Origin: Streptomyces sp. RPT161
Lineage (GTDB): Bacteria > Actinomycetota > Actinomycetes > Streptomycetales > Streptomycetaceae
Assembly: GCF_027533845.1 (NCBI RefSeq)
Contig: NZ_JAPZVN010000010.1
Coordinates: 124,001 to 188,000 of the forward strand
Direction of reading: 5' to 3'
Length of the DNA stretch: 64,000 nucleotides
Shown here: positions 8,171 through 16,652 of the stretch, piece after piece
How positions within the stretch are numbered: the stretch's first letter is position 1
Layout: each line of letters opens with the position of its first letter
Made by a program: the position numbers and the translations under genes
The notes under the pieces: generated by a model
The model's input: the letters and a program-made list of their open reading frames with translations, nothing else
The model's database searches: none
Told to the model about the DNA's origin: nothing

Positions 8171-9022
8171 ATGCCGCCTTCGAAGCGACCTTCGCCGGTT
8201 GAGGGACTGGAACTGCCGATCTGCCGTGTCTGCGGGCTGCAGTACGCGGCGCCGCGCGAGGACTGCCCGGTCTGCCTGGACGAGCGCCAGTACGTCGGCT
8301 GGGACGGCCAGCAGTGGACCAGCCTTGCCGAGCTGCACGGCGACGGCCACCGTGGCCGGTTGCAGGAGGAGGGACCGGGGGTGGTCGGGATCGGCGCCGA
8401 GCCCTCGGTGGGGATCGGCCAGCGCGCGCTGCTGGTCCGCTCCCCGGCCGGCAACGTGCTGTGGGACTGCCTGGGCTACCTCGACGACGACCTTGCCGCC
8501 GAGGTCGAGCAGTTGGGCGGGGTCAGCGCGGTCGCCGTCAGCCATCCACACTTCTACGGCGTGATGACCGAGTGGGGCCGCGCCTTCGACGCTCCGGTGT
8601 ACGTGCACGCCGCGGACCGCGCGTGGGTCCCCCGGCCGGATCCGGAAGTCGAGCACTGGTCGGGCGACACCCATCAGATCGCGCCTGGCCTGACGCTGAT
8701 CAACGCGGGGACGCACTTCGCTGGCGGCACCGTGCTGCACTGGGCCGACGACCCGGACGGGCGCGGTGCGCTGTTCAGCGGTGACATCTTCATGGTGGTG
8801 GCGGACCGCCGGTGGGTCAGCTTCATGTACAGCATCCCCAACTTCATCCCGGAACGGCCGCGCACCATCCGCAATGCGCTCGCGCTGGTCGAGCCCTTCG
8901 AGTTCGCGCGCATCTACGGGGCGTTTTGGGGGCGCGTGGTCACCGACGGCGGATCGGCGACTGTACGCCGCTCCGCGGAGCGCTACCTGCGCTTCGCCCT
9001 GGACGACGAAGACCCGCGCTGA
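8171..9022 (+). CDS. Metallo-beta-lactamase-fold protein with altered metal motif
   Basis: 283-aa protein, cytoplasmic. An N-terminal Cys-rich segment (CRVCGLQYAAPREDCPVC, about residues 17-34) looks like a zinc ribbon. The MBL fold follows: LLVRSPAGNVLWDC, then SHPHFYG where HxHxDH is expected, AGTHFAGGTVLHW (third His), and LFSGDIF (metal-bridging Asp). The second half of the first motif (D-H) is replaced by Y-G, so metal binding may be partial or different. ATG 8171 follows GGAAGG. Substrate unknown; hydrolase by fold only. Confidence 0.75.
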   Translation: MPPSKRPSPVEGLELPICRVCGLQYAAPREDCPVCLDERQYVGWDGQQWTSLAELHGDGHRGRLQEEGPGVVGIGAEPSVGIGQRALLVRSPAGNVLWDCLGYLDDDLAAEVEQLGGVSAVAVSHPHFYGVMTEWGRAFDAPVYVHAADRAWVPRPDPEVEHWSGDTHQIAPGLTLINAGTHFAGGTVLHWADDPDGRGALFSGDIFMVVADRRWVSFMYSIPNFIPERPRTIRNALALVEPFEFARIYGAFWGRVVTDGGSATVRRSAERYLRFALDDEDPR

Positions 9023-9069
9023 TCCAGGCCCTCAGGCTCGCCGAGGAGGGCGGCTGTCTTGTCGTAGAC

Positions 9070-9263
9070 GATGCGGGCGAGGGCGTCGTCGTGGGCGAGT
9101 GGGAAGGGGTGTCCGGCTGGGACCGGCTGAAGAAGCCGCCGCTGGGCTGCGGGGCCGGCGAGGTGGTGGCGAGCCAGACGGGGGTTTGCACGCCTTCGTC
9201 GGCGGTGATGGCGAAGGGGCGGAAGAGACTCGACCTGCTCACCACACCCGGCAACTGCACGCC
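9070..9263 (-). pseudogene. Relic of a short-chain dehydrogenase C-terminus
   Basis: Minus-strand frame with FRPFAITADEGVQTPVWLAT and a following SGGFFSRSQP. This is the usual C-terminal pattern of SDR enzymes (P.A.TPE.GA.T.VWLA...  ..SG.YF). The catalytic Y-x-x-x-K part and Rossmann N-terminus are missing. No start or ribosome binding site. The surrounding 9023-9572 stretch has no intact gene. Confidence 0.5.
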
Positions 9264-9572
9264 CCGGAACTCCACATCACCCGGGGCGTGCGACCACGAC
9301 TCCTCAACCTCCTGGAAATCAGCATCACCTGACTGTCCAGAGCGATCCCGACACACGCCACTCGGTCCAGTGACGTGCGCAGGCCCCGGCTGGCACTGTG
9401 TCGTGCTGCATGGCGTCCGCGACCGCGTCGCGCGCCTCGTCCCTGCAGCGCCACCTGCGACATCCGAGGTCGACCCGGCCGCCCTGCGGAGTGGTGGCGA
9501 CCGCGGGCTGACGCCCCGCCGGGACCGCGTTCGCCTGGTTCGACCACACCTGAGCTCCGGCCCGGTCCGCGG

Positions 9573-10523
9573 TCATTCCGCGAGCCGACGTGACTCCTTC
9601 AGCTCGCGGGAGACCACCCAGGCGTCCGCGACGGGGCCGACATGGCCCAGCTTGTCGGGGTTGACGACCAGGCGGATCGTCTGGATCTGCCGGTCGAGCA
9701 CGTCGAGCCCCAGGGTGTGCAGGACCTTGCCGTCGCGGTCGCGGAAGATCGCACCAGGCCGACCGTTGATGGCGTGGGGCTCGGTGGTGATGCCGATGCG
9801 GGCCATCGCCGGGAAGACAGCGGCCAGCAGCCGGGCCACCTTCTCGGCGCCGATGATGGCCCTGGCCAGCTGCGGGGCCTTGCCGCCGGCGTCGCCAACC
9901 ATGGAGACGTCGGCGGCGAGCAGCTGCTGCAGGCCGTCGACGTCGCCCTCGCGCAGCGCGTCGAAGAACCTGCCCGCGAGCTCCTCGCGCTCCTTGCGGT
10001 CGGCTTCGAAGCGCGGCCGGCCCGCGCTCATGTGCCGGCGGGCCCGCACCGCGAGTTGGCGGCACGCGTCCTCCGATCGCCCGACCGCCGAGGCGACCTC
10101 GGGGAAGCCGAAGTCGAACACCTCGCGCAGCACGAAGACCGCGCGCTCCAGCGGACTGAGTCGCTCCAGCAGCAGCAGGGCCGCCGTCGACACCGAGTCG
10201 GCCAGCTCGGCTGAGCGCGCCGGGTCCTCGTAGGGATCGGCGAGCAGCGGCTCCGGGAACCACGGCCCGACGTACTCCTCCCGCCGGACGCGCGCCGAGC
10301 GCAGCACGTCGATCGAGATCCGGGTGACCACGGCCGACAGGAAGGACTTGGTCGACCTGGGCTGCGTCGGGTCGGCCTCGAAGCGCAGCCAGGTCTCCTG
10401 AACCGCGTCCTCGGCCTCACTGACGCTGCCCAGGATCCGGTAGGCGATCGAGAACAACAGCGGTCGCAGTTCTGCGAACTCCTCGACCCTGCCCACAACC
10501 TGCCCCTTCTGTATGGTGATCAT
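9573..10523 (-). CDS. ECF41-type RNA polymerase sigma factor with SnoaL-like tail
   Basis: 316-aa sigma factor. Region 2 (about residues 15-80) shows AYRILGSVSEAEDAVQETWLR and region 4 (about 115-165) LSPLERAVFVLREVFDFGFPEVA...SEDACRQLAVRAR. The long C-terminal extension, a SnoaL/NTF2-like domain, carries DAGGK and NPDKL, the two motifs reported for ECF41 factors, where the tail tunes activity without an anti-sigma factor. The upstream gene (10620-11093) is an AhpD/CMD-family protein on the same strand, 96 bases away; ECF41 factors commonly sit beside and control such genes. ATG 10523 chosen; no strong GGAGG is obvious. Confidence 0.92.
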   Translation of the reverse strand: MITIQKGQVVGRVEEFAELRPLLFSIAYRILGSVSEAEDAVQETWLRFEADPTQPRSTKSFLSAVVTRISIDVLRSARVRREEYVGPWFPEPLLADPYEDPARSAELADSVSTAALLLLERLSPLERAVFVLREVFDFGFPEVASAVGRSEDACRQLAVRARRHMSAGRPRFEADRKEREELAGRFFDALREGDVDGLQQLLAADVSMVGDAGGKAPQLARAIIGAEKVARLLAAVFPAMARIGITTEPHAINGRPGAIFRDRDGKVLHTLGLDVLDRQIQTIRLVVNPDKLGHVGPVADAWVVSRELKESRRLAE

Positions 10524-10619
10524 TCGGCCCGACGACCGGTCAGCGTACGTCCCGCCGGCCGGTCGACTACGGATGTCCGCGACTTCGCAGTTGCTTCGGT
10601 GATTCCGCGCCTCCGTGCT

Positions 10620-11093
10620 TCAGTGCCACTTCCCGGGCTGGTAGTCGCCCCCGGGCTGCCGGGTGATGATGTTCATCCGGGTCGCCAGGTTCATGAAGCC
10701 GACCAGCAGCACCAAGGCGGCAAGCTGCTGCTGGTCGTAGTGCTTGGCGGCGTTCGCCCACACCTCGTCGCTGACGCCGTGGGCCGCGTCCGCGAGCCGG
10801 GTTCCCTCCTCTGCCAGCTCCAGCGCAGCCCGCTCGGCGTCGGTGAAGACCGTGGCTTCCGGCCACGCCGCCACCAGACCCAGCCGCACCGGATCCTCGC
10901 CGACGGCGAGGGCCTCCTTGGTGTGCATGTCGAGGCAGGCAGCACAGCCGTTGATCTGGCTCACCCGCACCGACACAAGCTCCTGCGTGGTGATCGGCAG
11001 CGTCGTGTCCCTGAGCGCCTTGCCCGCCGACATCAGGTACTTGAGGGCCTTGCTGGTGCTCGGCTCGGCCATGAAGTCCAGTCGCGCGTCCAT
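10620..11093 (-). CDS. Carboxymuconolactone decarboxylase / AhpD-family protein
   Basis: 157-aa alpha-helical protein of the CMD/AhpD superfamily. The redox motif C-A-A-C followed by LDMH lies near residues 51-58 (NGCAACLDMH), and the trailing ALVLLVGFMNLATRMNI helix is typical. Such proteins act as peroxidase-type thiol reductases or CMD enzymes; the C-x-x-C and His favour the AhpD-like activity. ATG 11093 follows GGAGG. Encoded upstream of and likely co-regulated with the ECF41 sigma factor gene, the usual target arrangement for that sigma group. Confidence 0.88.
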   Translation of the reverse strand: MDARLDFMAEPSTSKALKYLMSAGKALRDTTLPITTQELVSVRVSQINGCAACLDMHTKEALAVGEDPVRLGLVAAWPEATVFTDAERAALELAEEGTRLADAAHGVSDEVWANAAKHYDQQQLAALVLLVGFMNLATRMNIITRQPGGDYQPGKWH

Positions 11094-11418
11094 GGTGTGT
11101 CCTCCGTGCTCGTGAGTGGATACACACCCGAGACGAGGCAGCCCGCCGCCCTGTGACATGGCTGAAATGTGACCTGTATCACTAGGGCGACCGGGCCTTT
11201 TCACGGCGGACGCCACTCAAACATGACTACCGGCTGCCCCGGACGCTGTCGTCTCAGCGCGCCTGCCAGGTGCGGCGCTTTCATGACCGTCCTGTCGCGA
11301 AATCACTGCGCGATGTCGAGGAGTTCCTGCGCCGCGCTGGCCTCAACCAGGACGAGAAACCCTGCACAGCCGAGAGCTGATCGAATGGTGGGGCGGTGGC
11401 CCCGACGTGTCGCACTAG
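11094..11418. other. Intergenic region with a short coding relic
   Basis: Promoter region of the CMD gene at its left edge. On the plus strand, two frames read EEFLRRAGLNQDEKPC and then LHSRELIEWWGGGPDVSH ending in TAG near 11398; this looks like the frameshifted tail of a gene I cannot name. Confidence 0.35.
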
Positions 11419-13119
11419 CTAGACCGTTGCCAGGTCGAACTGCTCCCATGTGCCTATCGACGTGCGGTTCGCGATGAGGGGGCCCGCGCCGCCGTTCTCC
11501 GCTGTCACGTACTTTCCGTTCGCGGAGGCGAGCAGGCTGACCGTGCCGTTGGAGTTGTGCACCAGATGGAAGGTCTCCCAGGCGCCGATGGAGGTGCGGT
11601 TGGAGATCAGCGCTGAGGCGCCCGCGTTGTCCGCACTGACGATGCGGCCGTTGGCGCGGGAGCGCAGGGCGATGGTGCCGTTGCCCAGGTCGAGTTGGTC
11701 GAACCGCTCCCACAGGCCGGCCGCGTCGCGGTTGGCGATCAGCGGCTGGGCTCCGGCGCTTGCCGCCGTGACGAACTTACTGTTGCCCCGCGCGCGTAGG
11801 GTGACCGTGGCGGTGTCCGAGGTGCCGGCGGAGATGCCGGCGGCAGTCGGCTGGGTGGGACGAGTGGGGGTCACGGCAAGGTCGCCCTTGAGCATGCGGC
11901 CGCCGTCGCCGGTCAGGCGCAGGTAGTAGTCCGCGGAGCAGGCCGTGCCGTCCTCGTCGAGGGCGAGCAGTCCCGAGTCCGTGGGTACCCAGTCCTTCGA
12001 CTCGGCGGTCTTGGCGATCTGGTTCCCCTCGTTGTACTCGTCGTACATGGAGATGTAGATGCCCTGCACTCCGGCTCGGACCATGTTGTAGAACTGCCGC
12101 CACATGAAGTCGCCGTGGGCGCGCTGGCGGGCGGAGACGTCGCCGGGCAGCATGCACGGCTGGTAGTCGATGCCGTGGGCGGCGCAGTCCTGGAGGTCGG
12201 GAACGGTGGCCTGGTTGTAGAAGTTGTCCGCGTCCGAGACGGTGCCGATCCGGCCCACCATCCACGGCGAGAGCATGTTGAAGGCGTGATAGACGTCGGC
12301 GAAGCCGGAGCGCGAGTCGCTGTTGCCGGTGCGCCACCAGGTCGGCACGCCCCCGACCACGTAACAGCCGTGGCTCTTGAACCAGTTGACGACGTCCAGG
12401 CAGGCGCTCGCGCTGAACGGGTGGTTGCTGTCGTTGAATCCGAAGCCCCAGATGCACACGACTGGTTTGCCGTTCTGGTGCGCGTACGCCGAACTCCGCG
12501 TGTGCGCGGACATCTTGTTCGTCCAGTCGGTCTTGATCTCCGACTGCATGGCGGTCCAGCCGCTGACGTCGTACATGATGTAGAACTTCCGGCCGTACGC
12601 CTCGGCGGCGCTGCGCACCTTCCGGGCCATGGCGTCCCGCGTCGGGCCCTCGCTGCCGGTGGGGTTGAAGCGCTGGAGCGCGGCGGTGTCGATGCCGTAC
12701 TGCTGCATCCACAGGAAGTGGGTGTCCACGGTCTGCTGGTCGTACGAGGAGAACAGGGACGCCGTGCGGCCGTTACCGAGGTGCCTGAACGCCGTCGGGT
12801 ACGTCTGCGCGTAGTCGCGGACGTCGGGCCAGGCCTTGATGCCGTTGTTGGAGGGAGAAGGGGTCTGGGCGCTGTTGGGGGCCCAGTGCCACCAGGCGTT
12901 GATCGGCGCGGCGTCGCCCTTGCAGGCGAACCAACCCTGGTAGCCCACGGTGATCTTGCCGACCACGTCGCCGGGGCCGCTGGCGGTGGCGCTCGCGGTG
13001 GCCGCCGAGGCGGCCCGCGCTATTCCGAACGCGCCAAGGGCGGCGGCCGCGGTACCACCGGCCGTCGCGCCGAGCACTCTGCGGCGCGTCCAGGTCGGTG
13101 TGCGGTGGGACTTCGGCAT
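11419..13119 (-). CDS. Tat-exported GH99-like glycoside hydrolase with trefoil domain
   Basis: 566-aa exported enzyme. The N-terminus has a twin-arginine signal (TRRRVLG, then an Ala-rich core, cleavage near residues 38-40). The catalytic part (about 50-430) matches bacterial GH71/GH99-like proteins: KITVGYQGWF, NAWWHW, GFGFNDSNHPF, GVPTWWR, and a late SMYDEYNEG that may hold the acid residues. The last 135 residues are three repeats of a beta-trefoil type (LRARGNSKFVTA, LRSRANGRIVSA, LLASANGKYVTA), each followed by LI(A/S)NR, like fascin/CBM13-type sugar-binding units. Likely degrades an extracellular glycan; substrate unknown. ATG 13119 is the natural start. Single gene. Confidence 0.88.
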   Translation of the reverse strand: MPKSHRTPTWTRRRVLGATAGGTAAAALGAFGIARAASAATASATASGPGDVVGKITVGYQGWFACKGDAAPINAWWHWAPNSAQTPSPSNNGIKAWPDVRDYAQTYPTAFRHLGNGRTASLFSSYDQQTVDTHFLWMQQYGIDTAALQRFNPTGSEGPTRDAMARKVRSAAEAYGRKFYIMYDVSGWTAMQSEIKTDWTNKMSAHTRSSAYAHQNGKPVVCIWGFGFNDSNHPFSASACLDVVNWFKSHGCYVVGGVPTWWRTGNSDSRSGFADVYHAFNMLSPWMVGRIGTVSDADNFYNQATVPDLQDCAAHGIDYQPCMLPGDVSARQRAHGDFMWRQFYNMVRAGVQGIYISMYDEYNEGNQIAKTAESKDWVPTDSGLLALDEDGTACSADYYLRLTGDGGRMLKGDLAVTPTRPTQPTAAGISAGTSDTATVTLRARGNSKFVTAASAGAQPLIANRDAAGLWERFDQLDLGNGTIALRSRANGRIVSADNAGASALISNRTSIGAWETFHLVHNSNGTVSLLASANGKYVTAENGGAGPLIANRTSIGTWEQFDLATV

Positions 13120-13565
13120 GACGGGCCTCCGTGGGGGGCGGCCGCGCCGGGCGTGAGCCCGGGCGGGGCGAATGGAAGCGAAGAGGAAGTAATTTCAGGG
13201 CGTGAGTTAAGTGGTGGGAGTGACCGGCCGTCAAGTCGCTTACGGTTCATGAGGCGCCGTTCCCCCGACGCCCCGACCTCGTCGTCACAACCGTCAGCCG
13301 ACGGTTCCCGCGGTGTTCACGATCTCGCCTCCGACGGCGAAGCCAGGCACCAAGAGCCAAGAGGACACAGGCCCCGTCGCCCGGCTTTTCGCCTTTGATG
13401 CGGCATCACTTGTCGATCGAGTACACGAAGCGGGCCGTCACCGGGCGCGAAAGTCGATGGTGCACCCCTCGTGCCCCGCGCGACGGGGTGCCGACCCCTT
13501 CCCAATGGCGTGTACGGCAGGCGTGCGCCATAGCGGCATACACCTGCCGGACGATTTCCCGCCCA
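13120..13565. other. Intergenic region, no gene seen
   Basis: About 450 bases upstream of the glycoside hydrolase gene, holding its promoter. No convincing coding frame; the apparent plus-strand frames lack codon structure and family signal. Confidence 0.4.
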
Positions 13566-13732
13566 CGCCCGCGCGGCCGTCCCCGGCGGCAACCTCTCGG
13601 CCTACATCGACGCGCTGCGGGGCCCAGCAGTTGCGCGACGCGGCACCTGCGGTGCGGGCCTGGCGCGCGCGGGCCGCGCGCGACGCCGACGCCGAGGAGC
13701 TCGCCGACATCTTTGGTGAGGACGTCGCGTGA
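13566..13732 (+). pseudogene. Broken antitoxin of a MazEF-like pair
   Basis: Two frames together read GGNLSAYIDALR, then after a shift near 13620 QQLRDAAPAVRAWRARAARD and EELADIFGEDVA ending in TGA at 13730-13732. This is like the C-terminal part of a small MazE/ribbon-type antitoxin. Its stop overlaps the GTG of the toxin relic (GTGA), the normal arrangement for toxin-antitoxin operons. The N-terminal DNA-binding part was not identified. Confidence 0.5.
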
Positions 13733-14050
13733 CCCTCGCCCTCGCCCGAGGCCAGGTCTGGCGTCCAGCTGGCTACCAAGGCCCGGGCCGCGGTCATCGT
13801 TGAGTCGGACGCTGCCCTGGACGCCCTGCCCGGCACCGCGGTGTGCATGATGATCGACTAGATTCAAGGGGCCCCGGATACCGTCGTCACCATCCCCATA
13901 GCCCACCCCGTGCGCGGAGCCGCCGTCGCCACCGACCTCACCGATCTGACCGACAAGCGCCTGATGGCCGACGAGTTCCTCGGCACCGTCGACGCGGGGA
14001 CCATGGACCGCATCTCCGCCGCCCTGCGCGTCACCTTGGACCTCACCTGA
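13729..14050 (+). pseudogene. Broken MazF/PemK-type endoribonuclease toxin
   Basis: Starts GTG in the antitoxin stop and reads TLALARGQVWR, the classic MazF N-terminus. A frameshift near 13765-13780 then moves to LATKARAAVIVESDAALDAL and AVCMMID, followed by an in-frame TAG at about 13859-13861; reading through continues GAPDTVVTIPIAHPVRGAA, DKRLMADEFLGTVD and a final helix to TGA at 14048-14050. One frameshift plus one nonsense codon mean that no active toxin is expected. Confidence 0.65.
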
Positions 14051-14183
14051 CGGCACCGACTGGGTAAGGCAACAACAGCGCGCCGGTCTTCGGCGCGGCC
14101 GGCCGCAAGCGTGGCGTTCCCCGCCGCCGGCGAGCGCGGCGGGGACGCTACGAACACTGCCGATAGGCAGTCAATGCATCAGC

Positions 14184-14768
14184 TCATGGGCGCAGGGTGG
14201 AGGTGTACTGGCTCCTGCTGTCGCCGAGGTAGTTGTTGTCGTAGGTGCCCTTCGAGGTGAGCAGCCAGTATCCGCTCACCATCGGCTCGAAGTGCCACGT
14301 GCCCGTGTAAGCGGTCTTGCTGAAGGTGACTTGCAGGTAGACGTGGCCGACCTTGCCTGAGGCGACCTTCACCGTGGGCGAGTAGCCGGGAAGGTTGAGA
14401 CCGATCAGTCCGTTCGACTCGTAGTGGCTGGCCTTCTCCCAGCGGTGGTGAACCGGATCCCACCACTTGGCGGAGATGCCCTGCATCTGCTTGAAGCCCG
14501 GAGCGGCGAAGTTCCACAAGGACAGCGCAAAGCCGGTCGGCGCCAAGACGTCCCGGGACTTCTGCGTGTAGGACATGGTGAGGCGGATTGTGGCACCCCG
14601 GTGCAGGGACTTCGGGATGCCGCTCGCCCACTGCTCCAACGTCCCGATCTGCTGAGGCGCGGACACGTGCGTGTCGGACGGGTCCGCAGACGCTGTGCCT
14701 GCGCCGATTGACACCAACCCCAGTGCCGCGGCGGCTGCAACTGCGACGGCGCGTATACGTGTTCCCAT
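14184..14768 (-). CDS. Secreted protein of unknown function
   Basis: 194-aa exported protein with a clear Sec signal peptide (basic MGTRIR, Ala/Leu core, cleavage near TASADP). ATG 14768 was preferred over ATG 14783 because GGGAGGGG lies just upstream of it. The mature part is beta-rich with many aromatic residues (KWWDPVHHRWEKASHYES, TWHFEPMVSGYWLL), no Cys, and no family I recognise. Sole gene on the minus strand here. Likely extracellular; role unknown. Confidence 0.7.
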   Translation of the reverse strand: MGTRIRAVAVAAAAALGLVSIGAGTASADPSDTHVSAPQQIGTLEQWASGIPKSLHRGATIRLTMSYTQKSRDVLAPTGFALSLWNFAAPGFKQMQGISAKWWDPVHHRWEKASHYESNGLIGLNLPGYSPTVKVASGKVGHVYLQVTFSKTAYTGTWHFEPMVSGYWLLTSKGTYDNNYLGDSRSQYTSTLRP

Positions 14769-15403
14769 GCGGTCCCCTCCCAATGATCCGTCAGCCGCGC
14801 ATCTTACGCACTGGTCCGCGGTCTCTGGCTAAGACGGCCCTCCTAGCCCTGCCAGTCGCCTACCTGACCAGCGCGATCCCGGGCCGCACCGCGGTCCCCC
14901 TCGTCGCCCACCTGCGCACCGGAGCATTGGAACCAGTGCTGACCGCCGCCCCCTTCGGCGCCCACGCCGCCCGCACCGGTGTCGGTTCGCATCGATATTT
15001 CCCGGACCTGTGATCACTAAGTGCTGCCCGAACCCGACGACGACGTCCGCGCGAGGCAGCGGCAGGGCTAGGCCCCGCTAGGAGGCATTGCGGCCAGCTC
15101 GCGTCCGCAATTTGCGGGACGTGTGGTCCGAGATCCGAATGCGTCGGTGACGCTGGAAAACTTGGCGCACCATCGACGGTCGAGCATTGCCCCCCGATGT
15201 GTCAGTTGATCTCCCCCGCGTGTGCCCGGATGGCATTCGTGTGGCCCGTCGGAAGCGACGCGTTGATCCTTTTATGCCCAGTACAAGCATTTCACGCCAA
15301 CTATGGCTAGTTATAGGAGACTTGGGAGTATACGGCCAGCCGATAGCGCATCGTATTCGTAGAGCATCTTGCTGTAATCACCGCTGGTGAGAGGAGCAAC
15401 TGC
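14769..15403. other. Intergenic region with an inverted repeat
   Basis: About 630 bases. A plus-strand frame at 14823-15013 (ALLALPVAYLTSAIPGRTAV) may be a relic but has no start or family match. The rest holds the inverted repeat at 15105-15117 and the promoter region of the next operon. Confidence 0.4.
15105..15117. promoter_or_regulatory. Perfect 13-bp inverted repeat
   Basis: CCGCAA-T-TTGCGG, flanked by GT and GAC to give an extended imperfect dyad. It lies about 290 bases before the 15404 gene. Could be an operator; no regulator is adjacent. Confidence 0.25.
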
Positions 15404-15763
15404 ATGCCATCGTTCCAGACCGGTTCAGTCCCGCACGGCTTCACCATGGACGAAACCAGCGAGCGCATCCACTACAAGGACGCCATGGCCATCCCCGTCC
15501 CGCCGCCCAACCACAGCGGTTTCGGCTGGAAGAGGATCTGGTTCTCCCTCGGCGCGGACCACGCGGACGTCCGCATCAAAGTCGCCGTTCACAACGGCAC
15601 CAGCTGGACCACCACCAACTACGACGTCCTCGCAGTCAGACCAAGGGTCGGCTTCGAGGTCGCCGCAGGCACCACCAAGCTGAGCATCGGGCGGGTGAAG
15701 AAGACAGCGACCGACACCAACGACAACTCTCCCTTCAGCTGGCTGCTCGAATCCCAGGCATAG
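15404..15763 (+). CDS. Small protein of unknown function
   Basis: 119-aa soluble protein with no signal peptide, no Cys and a beta-rich pattern (GFGWKRIWFSLG, VRIKVAVHNGTSWTT). ATG 15404 follows GAGAGGAG at a normal spacing. It probably forms an operon with the gene 35 bases downstream. I do not recognise the family. Confidence 0.6.
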   Translation: MPSFQTGSVPHGFTMDETSERIHYKDAMAIPVPPPNHSGFGWKRIWFSLGADHADVRIKVAVHNGTSWTTTNYDVLAVRPRVGFEVAAGTTKLSIGRVKKTATDTNDNSPFSWLLESQA

Positions 15764-15798
15764 GCGCACCACAACAGCACTGTTTCAGGGGGGAATTC

Positions 15799-16194
15799 AT
15801 GCCGGACAATCAGGCGAGCGAAGTGATCCGCGGCGGGAGCCCGGACTCCGCAGTCGACCGGGTGGCCGACTTCTACGGCGCCTACATCGACGCCGTCTCC
15901 GACGGCACCGACGATCTGTCCGACCAACTTCGCGCCCACTACCTCACGGAAGATTTCCGCCAGCGTCTGGCCGCCTGGGAGGAGGCCAACCACGCCGACG
16001 GCGTCCTGCGCGCCCAGGACGTGCCCACCCACTGGGAAGTGCGCTACCACGACTCCGGTGCCGGGCACCTGTTCACCACCGTCACCCTCACCTGGGGCAC
16101 CGGCCCAGACGCCGGACACACCCAACTGGCCGTGCAGAGCGACCTGAGCACCAAACTCATCTCGGACATCGAAGACGCCCCATCCGGGCCCTGA
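15799..16194 (+). CDS. Small NTF2-like or unknown protein
   Basis: 131-aa soluble protein; ATG 15799 follows AGGGGGG. The N-terminal part (AVDRVADFYGAYIDAV, LRAHYLTEDFRQRLAAW) and the later beta strands (WEVRYHDS, HLFTTVTLTWG) are like small alpha/beta cone proteins of the DUF3828/NTF2 type, a guess from pattern only. Second gene of an operon with 15404-15763, followed by a strong terminator. Confidence 0.6.
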   Translation: MPDNQASEVIRGGSPDSAVDRVADFYGAYIDAVSDGTDDLSDQLRAHYLTEDFRQRLAAWEEANHADGVLRAQDVPTHWEVRYHDSGAGHLFTTVTLTWGTGPDAGHTQLAVQSDLSTKLISDIEDAPSGP

Positions 16195-16212
16195 CGCGGG
16201 ATCGGAGCAACT

Positions 16213-16254
16213 GAGACGGGGTGCGCTGCCGAGCCGAGCAGTGCACCCCGTCTC
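16213..16254 (+). terminator. Strong hairpin terminator
   Basis: GAGACGGGGTGC and its exact complement GCACCCCGTCTC separated by 18 bases, directly after the two-gene operon ending at 16194. Confidence 0.7.
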
Positions 16255-16322
16255 GATTCATCGGCGACCGCGGCGATGTGCCGCCACCAGGGCCGCAGGA
16301 TGGCCCGTCGCGTCGGGACTGC

Positions 16323-16652
16323 TCAGTGGCGCTGGCGGCGGCGTCGGGGCCGGTTGCGGGCACAGCGCTTGAAGTCGCCGATGCGGTAGAGGCGTTCGGC
16401 GCCCCTCTTGGCGACGCCGGTCTTCTCGACTGTGAACTTGAACGGTGCGCCGGGGGTGGAGCCCGGCAGGCGCTTGGCGACATCGGCGAGGACCTGGTCG
16501 ACCCATGTTCGTAGCAGCCTGGCCGGGCTCGGCAGGTGAAGCGGCACGTGGCCCGGCCTCGGCCACGCGGACAGACGTCGCCGGGTGACGGTAGTGATTT
16601 CGGTAGGGGGTGCCGTGGCAACCGCAGACCGGACCACGGAGAGCTTGCTCAT
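16323..16652 (-). CDS. Doubtful small basic protein
   Basis: Possible 109-aa frame beginning MSKLSVVRSA. The C-terminal half (TWVDQVLADVAKRLPG, FKFTVEKTGVAKRG, LYRIGDFKRCARNR) has the feel of a real protein, but the N-terminal half does not and there is no good ribosome binding site. It may be a relic. No family recognised. Confidence 0.25.
   Translation of the reverse strand: MSKLSVVRSAVATAPPTEITTVTRRRLSAWPRPGHVPLHLPSPARLLRTWVDQVLADVAKRLPGSTPGAPFKFTVEKTGVAKRGAERLYRIGDFKRCARNRPRRRRQRH

Noticed and set aside
12115-13398. 427-codon plus-strand open frame
   Set aside because: Antisense to the GH99-like gene; Gly/Val/Arg-rich shadow.
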